Assembly (NCBI GenBank): GCA_015493425.1
Contig: WGDG01000204.1
Coordinates: 1 to 9,960 of the forward strand
Reading direction: 5' to 3'
Source of the DNA: Sulfurovum sp.
GTDB lineage: Bacteria; Campylobacterota; Campylobacteria; Campylobacterales; Sulfurovaceae
Length of the DNA: 9,960 nucleotides
Position numbers and translations under genes: made by a program. Positions 1 to 5,174 of this stretch are shown here, piece by piece. The first letter of the stretch is position 1; every line of letters begins with the position of its first letter. The notes beneath the pieces were generated by a model that was not told the DNA's origin, did not search any database, and saw only the letters and a program-made list of their open reading frames with translations.

Positions 1-561
1 AACCATCACCCGGCAATGAAGCACATTATGCCGATTAGAAGATCGATTGACCACCGTACTATCTTCAATATTTTAGGCCCCTTAACCAACCCTGCCGGTG
101 CGCAAAAGTACCTGCTGGGTGTGTTTGATCCTTCTTTCATCAGAAGAATGGCTGAGGCCCTGGCGGAGCTGGGTGCCAAACGTGCCTATGTTGTCAGTGC
201 GCAGGATGGGATGGATGAAATCTCCCTTTCAGCAAACAGCAACTTTGCCTATGTGGAGGCGGGAACTATCAGTGAGGGAGAAATAGACCCGGAAACCTAC
301 GGATTTAAAAAGGTACCTAAAGAAGCAATTTTGGGTGGAGATGCCCAGTACAATGCACAGATTACCCGCGATATTTTTGCAGGAAAAGAGCAGGGTGCCA
401 AGCGTGACATTGTACTGCTCAATGCCGCTTTTGCTCTTTTTGCCGACAGAAAGGCACGGGATATTCAGGAAGCTGTTGAAATGGCAAAAGAGGCCATTGA
501 CAGCGGCAAGGCAGCGGTACACCTTGAGAAGATTGCCGAAGTGAGTGGGAAGATTCAGTGA
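1..561 (+). CDS. trpD: Anthranilate phosphoribosyltransferase, 3' part (5' end outside window)
   Basis: The product joins anthranilate to phosphoribosyl pyrophosphate, the second step of tryptophan synthesis from chorismate, in the cytoplasm. The frame is open from base 1, so the first visible ATG at 16 is internal. The opening residues NHHPAMKH and the following RTIFNILGPLTNPAG are the conserved block of the TrpD family. Further on, GMDEISL and the block GGDAQYNAQITRDIFAG followed by VLLNAAFALF are also family hallmarks. About 186 residues are present, roughly the C-terminal half of a protein of usually 330-350 residues. The N-terminal helical domain and the PRPP-binding glycine loop lie upstream and cannot be checked. 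No other trp gene follows. The next gene, tsaE, starts 28 bases downstream, so trpD seems detached from a classical trp operon on this side. Confidence 0.96.
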   Translation, partial: NHHPAMKHIMPIRRSIDHRTIFNILGPLTNPAGAQKYLLGVFDPSFIRRMAEALAELGAKRAYVVSAQDGMDEISLSANSNFAYVEAGTISEGEIDPETYGFKKVPKEAILGGDAQYNAQITRDIFAGKEQGAKRDIVLLNAAFALFADRKARDIQEAVEMAKEAIDSGKAAVHLEKIAEVSGKIQ

Positions 562-589
562 GCGTGAACAGTGATAGCGAGGGGAACGT

Positions 590-1003
590 ATGGCTGTAGA
601 GATTGTTGCGTCGCTGGATGAACTGCCAAAGGTAGTAATGTATCTGGAAGAGAAACTTCCGGAGAATGCTGTTGTCTTTCTGCACGGCAACCTTGCTGCA
701 GGCAAGACCACACTGACACAGGCTGTTGCCAAACGGCGGGGTATCGAGGGGGAGGTAACTTCTCCGACCTTTTCGCTGCAGCACTGTTACGGCGAGGGGC
801 TCTACCACTACGACCTCTATCGTCTGGAGCATGAGGAGTTCATGCAGATAGGGCTCTTTGAAGAGTTCGAAAAGCCGGGCTGGCATTTTGTCGAGTGGGG
901 GAGCGATGCGCTTAAAGCCTTTTTAGAAGGGGTAGGCTATAATTGCTTCACAGTCGAGATAGAACCCGCCGGTGAGAAAAGACAATACAGGATAGATGCC
1001 TAA
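590..1003 (+). CDS. tsaE: tRNA t6A biosynthesis ATPase TsaE
   Basis: TsaE is the small P-loop ATPase that, with TsaB and TsaD, completes threonylcarbamoyl transfer to A37 of ANN-decoding tRNAs. The protein is 137 residues, slightly shorter than the usual 140-155. The Walker A loop GNLAAGKTT lies at about residues 33-41, TSPTF at 57-61 is the family's switch-like motif, and YHYDLYRL around 72-79 is the HxDxYR signature. FVEWGSDAL near residue 100 is the conserved EW motif. The ATG at 590 is preceded by GAGGGG at 579-584 with five bases of spacing. The stop overlaps the lptB start by one base (TAATG), suggesting translational coupling. I recall tsaE and lptB being neighbours in Campylobacter too, which supports vertical inheritance. 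Confidence 0.95.
   Translation: MAVEIVASLDELPKVVMYLEEKLPENAVVFLHGNLAAGKTTLTQAVAKRRGIEGEVTSPTFSLQHCYGEGLYHYDLYRLEHEEFMQIGLFEEFEKPGWHFVEWGSDALKAFLEGVGYNCFTVEIEPAGEKRQYRIDA
938..943 (+). promoter_or_regulatory. Possible internal -10 box upstream of lptB
   Basis: A perfect TATAAT lies inside tsaE, with a run of five T at 920-924 upstream. Campylobacterota sigma-70 promoters depend mainly on the -10 box and T-rich upstream DNA rather than a strong -35. A start near 950 would leave a leader of about 50 bases before lptB at 1003. The hexamer is in coding sequence, so it may be chance: another TATAAT occurs inside the Omp85 gene at 9638 with no gene to drive. Confidence 0.25.
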
Positions 1004-1725
1004 TGCACACACTTGAAGCCAAACACCTCTCTAAAACCATTAAAAAGACGCAGATCGTACATAATATTTCTCTTTCAGTGAAGAGCAGAGAGATTGTTGG
1101 GCTGCTGGGACCAAACGGTGCAGGAAAAACGACATCGTTTTACATGGTTTGCGGGCTTACGGGAGTGACGGACGGAGAAGTTTTTCTTGATGGTGAGAAT
1201 GTAACGACACTGCCGTTGAGCCGTCGTGCACAGATGGGCATAGGCTACCTGCCCCAGGAGTCGAGTATTTTCAAAGATCTTACTGTGGAAGAGAACCTGC
1301 TTATTGCGGCTGAAGCACTTAAACTTCCCAAAGAGACCGTACAGCCGCGCATTGAAAAGCTGCTGGAGATATTTAACATCGAACCGATCCGTAACCGTGT
1401 CGGCATCCGTCTAAGCGGTGGTGAACGGCGGCGTGTGGAAATTGCCCGGGCATTGGTGGGTGAGCCTAAATTCCTGCTATTGGATGAACCTTTTGCCGGT
1501 GTTGATCCTATTGCAGTATTGGACATTCAGAACATCATCCGCCAGCTGGTGGAACTCGATATGGGGATCCTCATCACAGATCACAATGTGCGTGAAACGT
1601 TGGGTATCTGTGACCGTGCCTATGTCATGCGAAGCGGAGAGATGCTGGCTTCGGGAACGAGTGATGAAATTGCCAATGATGAAAATGTGCGGAAGCATTA
1701 TCTTGGGGAACATTTTACTTTTTAA
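1003..1725 (+). CDS. lptB: LPS export ABC transporter ATP-binding protein LptB
   Basis: LptB is the cytoplasmic ATPase dimer that drives LptFG to extract lipopolysaccharide from the inner membrane and push it along the LptC-A-D bridge. The 240 residues match the family's usual length of about 240. Visible motifs are Walker A GPNGAGKT at 36-43, the Q-loop glutamine in YLPQE near residue 85, the signature LSGGE at 137-141 followed by RRRVEIARAL, Walker B FLLLDE at 157-162, and the switch histidine H194 in ITDHNVRETL. FAGVDPIAV and the ITDHNVRETL block are typical of LptB rather than of amino-acid importers (LivF/LivG). The start overlaps the tsaE stop. In Campylobacter I recall rpoN following this gene; here a DUF2400 gene follows instead. 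The other lpt genes are not in view. Confidence 0.95.
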   Translation: MHTLEAKHLSKTIKKTQIVHNISLSVKSREIVGLLGPNGAGKTTSFYMVCGLTGVTDGEVFLDGENVTTLPLSRRAQMGIGYLPQESSIFKDLTVEENLLIAAEALKLPKETVQPRIEKLLEIFNIEPIRNRVGIRLSGGERRRVEIARALVGEPKFLLLDEPFAGVDPIAVLDIQNIIRQLVELDMGILITDHNVRETLGICDRAYVMRSGEMLASGTSDEIANDENVRKHYLGEHFTF

Positions 1726-1750
1726 GGATGCGGGCTGAACAGTATTAGGA

Positions 1751-1772
1751 AGCCGGATCAAGTTCGGGATGG
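1751..1772 (+). repeat. Remnant arm of a dispersed palindromic repeat
   Basis: The sequence CCGGATCAAGTTCGGGATGG closely resembles one arm of the palindromic intergenic repeats common in many bacterial genomes, whose other strand reads like ATCCCGAACTTGATCCGG and translates to the familiar spurious peptide HPELDPAS. The arm can itself fold: CCGGAT at 1753-1758 pairs with GTTCGG at 1762-1767 using two G-T pairs around a three-base loop. The second arm of a full element is not present. The ATG at its right end is the first start codon of the downstream gene. The family match is from memory and no copy search was done. Confidence 0.45.
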
Positions 1773-2563
1773 CAAAAGTTGCAAAAGTACGATACATGAA
1801 ACGTTCTGAAATCAAAACACTGCTCGAAACTGAAGCGGCAAAACGCAACAATGCTGCCGAACTCTCCTATGAGCGTCCCGATCCGCTGCTGGTGGCTTCC
1901 CGCTATCAGAATGAAACCATAGCACTTATCTGTGCACTTTTTGCCTATGGGAATGCAGGGCAGATTGTCAAATTTCTTGAAAGCCTTGATTTTTCTCTGC
2001 TTGATGCAGGGGAAGAAACCATCAGAACAACACTCCAGACACACTACTACCGTTTTCAAAAGCCTGAAGATGTTGTGACGCTCTTTATTGCACTTAAGCG
2101 TCTTAAGGCTGTTGACAGTATCGAGTCTCTTTTTTATGAAGGCTACAAGCAGAAGGAGAATATTCTGGATGGGCTATGGCATTTCATCAATACACTTCGA
2201 AATCTGTATCCGCACCGAAGCTACGGGTACGATTTTCTCATAGGGAAGGTACCCAAAAAACCGCTTTCTGCCGGCACCTACAAGCGTTACATGATGTTTC
2301 TGCGCTGGATGGTACGTTCTGATGCACTCGATATGGGGCTATGGTCTAAGATACCGCCCTCACATCTCTTGATGCCGCTGGATACACATACTTTCCATGT
2401 TGCACGGAAGCTTGGACTGCTCGGGCGAAAAAGCTATGATATGAAAGCGGTGCTGGAGTTGACCGGTCTCTTTCAACAATGGGACAGGAATGACCCGGTC
2501 AAATACGATTTTGCACTCTACCGTATTGGGCAGGAAAAATTGTCACTTATTCGTTCAGATTAA
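1769..2563 (+). CDS. TIGR02757 / DUF2400 family protein
   Basis: This is a conserved soluble protein of unknown cellular role, 264 residues if it starts at 1769. Family hallmarks are LFAYGN at 57-62, KRYMMFLRWMVR at 172-183, PLDTH at 203-207 and DPVKYDFAL at 242-250. It has no signal peptide or membrane segment. The start is uncertain. The ATG at 1769 has no good ribosome-binding site and sits in a repeat-like sequence, while the ATG at 1796 (starting MKRSEIKTLL) also lacks one; the shorter form would be 255 residues. An in-frame stop at 1736 excludes starts further upstream. The PLDTH block followed by ARKLGLLGR resembles the catalytic-aspartate region of endonuclease III-type DNA glycosylases, so a distant HhH-GPD relationship is possible but unproven. 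It lies 43 bases after lptB and is probably co-transcribed with it. Confidence 0.88.
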   Translation: MAKVAKVRYMKRSEIKTLLETEAAKRNNAAELSYERPDPLLVASRYQNETIALICALFAYGNAGQIVKFLESLDFSLLDAGEETIRTTLQTHYYRFQKPEDVVTLFIALKRLKAVDSIESLFYEGYKQKENILDGLWHFINTLRNLYPHRSYGYDFLIGKVPKKPLSAGTYKRYMMFLRWMVRSDALDMGLWSKIPPSHLLMPLDTHTFHVARKLGLLGRKSYDMKAVLELTGLFQQWDRNDPVKYDFALYRIGQEKLSLIRSD

Positions 2564-2581
2564 CCCGTAATTTAGTCCTTT

Positions 2582-2592
2582 TTATGTAAAAT
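2582..2592 (+). promoter_or_regulatory. Possible promoter for atpB
   Basis: The 57-base gap before atpB is AT-rich and contains TTTTTATGTAAAAT at 2579-2592, with a plausible -10 box TAAAAT at 2587-2592 and T-rich DNA upstream. That would place transcription start near 2600 and give a leader of about 20 bases carrying AGGA at 2611-2614, six bases before the ATG. No -35 consensus is visible. The gap is the largest complete intergenic space in the window, which makes a promoter here reasonable, but the match is weak. I see no terminator hairpin for the preceding gene in this gap. Confidence 0.35.
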
Positions 2593-2620
2593 ACAGCAAA
2601 TTATGTAATGAGGATGTTTT

Positions 2621-3346
2621 ATGGAAGGTGTATTTACTTACCTTGGCGGTATCTTGGGAGAACACAATCACACAGCTGTGATGATTGCACACTTGCTGCT
2701 TGTAGCGGTAATCGTTGTTTGGATCGCAAAATCTGCAACCAAAAAAATGGAAGCGGTACCCTCTGGGGCACAAAATGTGATGGAAGCCTATCTTGGCGGG
2801 GTCATCGCAATGGGAAAAGATGTTATCGGTGAAGAAATGGCACGAAAGTATCTGCCGCTTGTGGCTGCTGTGGGGCTCTTTATTCTTGTTTCGAACGTTA
2901 TCGGTATCATTCCCGGTTTCGAATCTCCAACATCCAATATCAATATTACGCTTCCGCTTGCATTGATGGTATTCTTCTACTACAATTTCGAAGGTATCAG
3001 AAAGCAGGGTGTTGTGCACTATTTTGCACACTTCGCCGGCCCGGTAAAACTGCTTGCGCCGCTGATGTTCCCTATTGAGATCGTATCACACATCTCAAGA
3101 ATCATCTCCCTCTCGTTCCGACTCTTCGGTAACATCAAGGGTGATGACCTTTTCCTTTGGGTACTCTTGATGCTTGTACCGTTCATTGCGCCTCTGCCTG
3201 CATACCTGCTGCTGACATTCTCCGCACTGCTGCAGACTTTCGTCTTTATGATCCTTATCTACGTATACCTTGCAGGTGCCGTAGCGATCGATGAAGAACA
3301 TGAAAAAGCACCGGATCCCGTCATTGATACGATGGGAGCTGTATAA
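2621..3346 (+). CDS. atpB: F-type ATP synthase subunit a (F0 proton channel)
   Basis: Subunit a forms the two proton half-channels against the c-ring in the inner membrane. The 241-residue protein has about five or six hydrophobic segments, roughly at 20-37, 77-98, 108-123, 143-165, 176-199 and 201-223. The essential arginine is R167 in SLSFRLFGN, equivalent to E. coli R210. D176 falls where E. coli has E219, and Q205 in ALLQTFVFM matches Q252. The start at 2621 has AGGA six bases upstream; an out-of-frame ATG at 2608 is ignored. As is usual in Campylobacterota, the gene stands apart from the other atp genes, none of which is in view. A 96-residue membrane protein begins six bases after the stop. 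The stop codon overlaps a TATAAT sequence. Confidence 0.97.
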   Translation: MEGVFTYLGGILGEHNHTAVMIAHLLLVAVIVVWIAKSATKKMEAVPSGAQNVMEAYLGGVIAMGKDVIGEEMARKYLPLVAAVGLFILVSNVIGIIPGFESPTSNINITLPLALMVFFYYNFEGIRKQGVVHYFAHFAGPVKLLAPLMFPIEIVSHISRIISLSFRLFGNIKGDDLFLWVLLMLVPFIAPLPAYLLLTFSALLQTFVFMILIYVYLAGAVAIDEEHEKAPDPVIDTMGAV

Positions 3347-3347
3347 T
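3342..3347 (+). promoter_or_regulatory. TATAAT overlapping the atpB stop codon
   Basis: The last valine codon, the TAA stop and the next base of atpB form GTATAAT. If it is used as a -10 box, transcription would begin at about 3353-3354, the ATG of the next gene, giving a leaderless message. That would fit the absence of a well-placed ribosome-binding site before 3353. No -35 is visible, and the match may be chance. Confidence 0.25.
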
Positions 3348-3352
3348 CTTCC

Positions 3353-3643
3353 ATGCGACTTGAGAATGGATCACTCAGTTTTGTGATCAATTTTCTTCTG
3401 GGTGTTTCATGGGCAGTGATGCTCATTGGGGCAACCACCTCTTTCCTCTCTTTTTTTCACGGCAACATTTTTTTTGCTATTGTTTCTGCTCTTATAGGCG
3501 CCATACCGGGGCTTGTTGCTGTTGTACTGCTTGAGTATTTCATTACGGACAAAGAAAAACTTGAAGAACTGAAAAAACAGACCAGGCTGCTTGAAAAGAT
3601 AGAAAACAAACTTCAGCACTCCCAAACTACCAAAACGGTATAA
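3353..3643 (+). CDS. Small two-helix membrane protein downstream of atpB
   Basis: This is a 96-residue protein of unknown function. Two hydrophobic helices, about residues 9-34 and 39-64, are joined by a very short turn (FFHGN), making a membrane hairpin. The C-terminal third, about 66-88, is charged (DKEKLEELKKQ) with heptad-like leucines, probably a short cytoplasmic coiled coil. It starts six bases after atpB; the nearest purine-rich site, GGGAG at 3334-3338, is 14 bases from the ATG, so coupling to atpB translation is likely. I recall an uncharacterised integral membrane protein (Cj1203c) next to atpB in Campylobacter jejuni, which this probably matches. Its size and topology recall AtpZ-like accessory proteins of other F-ATPases, but I see no diagnostic motif and make no functional claim. 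Confidence 0.85.
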   Translation: MRLENGSLSFVINFLLGVSWAVMLIGATTSFLSFFHGNIFFAIVSALIGAIPGLVAVVLLEYFITDKEKLEELKKQTRLLEKIENKLQHSQTTKTV

Positions 3644-3644
3644 T
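3639..3644 (+). promoter_or_regulatory. Probable -10 box for gatB
   Basis: A perfect TATAAT in the context CGGTATAATATC overlaps the stop codon of the 96-residue gene. Transcription starting near 3651 would give a leader of about 35 bases ending in a good ribosome-binding site, AAGGA at 3675-3679 and six bases before the gatB ATG. The spacing to the gene is sensible and the following 40 bases are AT-rich. No -35 consensus is present, which is normal for the phylum. Confidence 0.45.
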
Positions 3645-3685
3645 ATCTACCATTTAGCACTCATATTTTTGCCTAAGGAAAATCG

Positions 3686-5116
3686 ATGTTTGAAACCGTG
3701 ATCGGTCTTGAAGTCCATGTTCAGCTCAATACAAAGACAAAACTTTTCTGTGCCTGTCCCACTTCGTTTGCAGCACATCAAAACAGCAACACCTGTCCTA
3801 CCTGTTTGGCACTGCCCGGCGCGCTTCCTGTCGTGAACAAAGAAGCAGCGGTCAAGGCGATGCGTCTTGCCAATGCGGTGGATGCAACCATCAATGAAGC
3901 AAGCCGTTTTGACAGAAAGTCCTATTTTTATCCGGATTCCCCCAGTGCGTATCAGATCACACAGTTTTACGAGCCGATTCTAAGAGACGGGAAGATCACC
4001 ATTGATCTTGAAGACGGCAGTCAGAAAATCATCAATATTACCGAAGCACACCTGGAAGCTGATGCCGGGAAGAACATGCATGAAGGCAACTATTCCAAAG
4101 TAGATTTGAACCGTGCAGGTACACCGCTGCTCGAGATCGTTTCTGCACCCGATTTGCGCAGCAGTGACGAAACGGTTGCCTACCTTAAAAAGCTGCATTC
4201 GATGGTACGCTATCTCGATATCAGTGATGCGAATATGCAGGAGGGCTCGTTCCGCTGTGATGTCAACGTCTCCATTCGTCCCAAAGGGGAAGAGAGATTT
4301 GGTACCAGAGTTGAGATCAAGAACCTCAACTCCTTCCGTTTTATTGCCCAGGCAATCGCCTATGAAGTGGAGCGCCAGATAGAAGCATATGAAGATGGTG
4401 TCTATGAACAGGAAGTGGTACAGGAAACGCGACTGTTTGATGTAGACAAGTGTGAGACACGTTCTATGCGGGGCAAAGAGGAAGCGGCGGACTACCGTTA
4501 CTTCCCTGAACCTGACCTGCGCCCGCTTGTGGTAACAAAAGCAATGAAAGAGGCGGCACAACATATTCCTGAGATGCCTGACGAAAAAGTGGCACGTTAT
4601 GTAGAGGAGCTTGGTATCAGCCGTTATGATGCATTGGTCATTACCGCTGCCAAAGAGATGGCTGCCTACTTTGAAGAGATGCTCGAAAACGGTGCGGCCG
4701 CAAAAACAGCGGTAACCTGGTTGACTTCCGAACTGCTTGGACGTTTGAACAAAGCTGGGCTCGGTATCGAAGCTTCTCCTGTCGATGCCAAGACACTCGG
4801 AACGCTGGTTTCCAAAATAGCCGATGGTACGGTTTCAGGAAAAGGTGCCAAAGAGGTGCTTGACTTCATGATGGAAAATGAGAGCCGTGATGTTGATGCG
4901 ATCATTGAAAAGCTTGGATTGGTACAGGTAAGCGACGACGGTACAATCTTGGCGATCATTGATGAAATTTTGGCGGCCAATACGGACAAGGTGGAAGAGT
5001 ACAAAGCAGGAAAAGAAAAACTCTTTGGTTTCTTTGTAGGACAAACGATGAAAGCAAGCAAGGGTGCGGCAAACCCTGCCAAGGTCAACGAACTGCTCAA
5101 ACAGAAACTTTCGTAA
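3686..5116 (+). CDS. gatB: Asp/Glu-tRNA amidotransferase subunit B
   Basis: GatB binds misacylated Glu-tRNA(Gln) or Asp-tRNA(Asn) and activates the side-chain carboxyl with ATP so that GatA-derived ammonia can make the correct Gln- or Asn-tRNA. The protein has 476 residues, the usual length. The N-terminal kinase-like domain shows IGLEVHVQL at 6-14, four cysteines (C22, C24, C37, C40) of the zinc site, FDRKSYFYPD at 75-84 and YQITQ at 89-93. Further blocks are NRAGTPLLEIV, NMQEGSFRCDVNVS, RVEIKNLNSFR and EAADYRYFPEPDL. The remaining C-terminal part, about residues 330-475, is the helical YqeY-like tRNA-binding tail. The ATG at 3686 follows AAGGA. gatA and gatC are not in the window; separate gat genes are common in this phylum. 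Confidence 0.98.
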   Translation: MFETVIGLEVHVQLNTKTKLFCACPTSFAAHQNSNTCPTCLALPGALPVVNKEAAVKAMRLANAVDATINEASRFDRKSYFYPDSPSAYQITQFYEPILRDGKITIDLEDGSQKIINITEAHLEADAGKNMHEGNYSKVDLNRAGTPLLEIVSAPDLRSSDETVAYLKKLHSMVRYLDISDANMQEGSFRCDVNVSIRPKGEERFGTRVEIKNLNSFRFIAQAIAYEVERQIEAYEDGVYEQEVVQETRLFDVDKCETRSMRGKEEAADYRYFPEPDLRPLVVTKAMKEAAQHIPEMPDEKVARYVEELGISRYDALVITAAKEMAAYFEEMLENGAAAKTAVTWLTSELLGRLNKAGLGIEASPVDAKTLGTLVSKIADGTVSGKGAKEVLDFMMENESRDVDAIIEKLGLVQVSDDGTILAIIDEILAANTDKVEEYKAGKEKLFGFFVGQTMKASKGAANPAKVNELLKQKLS

Positions 5117-5119
5117 CAG

Positions 5120-5174
5120 TGTGGAGCTTCGGACATGAATGAAACACTCCTTACTGTCGCCCGAAAGCTCCACA
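5120..5174 (+). promoter_or_regulatory. Inverted repeat enclosing the channel gene's ribosome-binding site and start codon
   Basis: TGTGGAGCTTCGG at 5120-5132 pairs with CCGAAAGCTCCACA at 5161-5174, giving 13 base pairs with one bulged A and a 28-base loop. The left arm contains the only plausible ribosome-binding site of the downstream gene (GGAG, 5123-5126), and the start codon at 5135 is in the loop. As RNA this would hide the ribosome-binding site, as in translational switches or RNA thermometers. It is unlikely to be a terminator for gatB: the loop is long, no T-run follows, and the right arm lies inside the next coding region. Confidence 0.6.

Noticed and set aside
229..886. Long minus-strand open frames opposite trpD and tsaE
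   Set aside because: They lie antisense to clearly conserved proteins, show no recognisable domain, and are best explained as frame shadows.
5120..5174. Rho-independent terminator for gatB
   Set aside because: The stem is good but the loop is 28 bases, no T-run follows the right arm, and the right arm lies inside the next gene.
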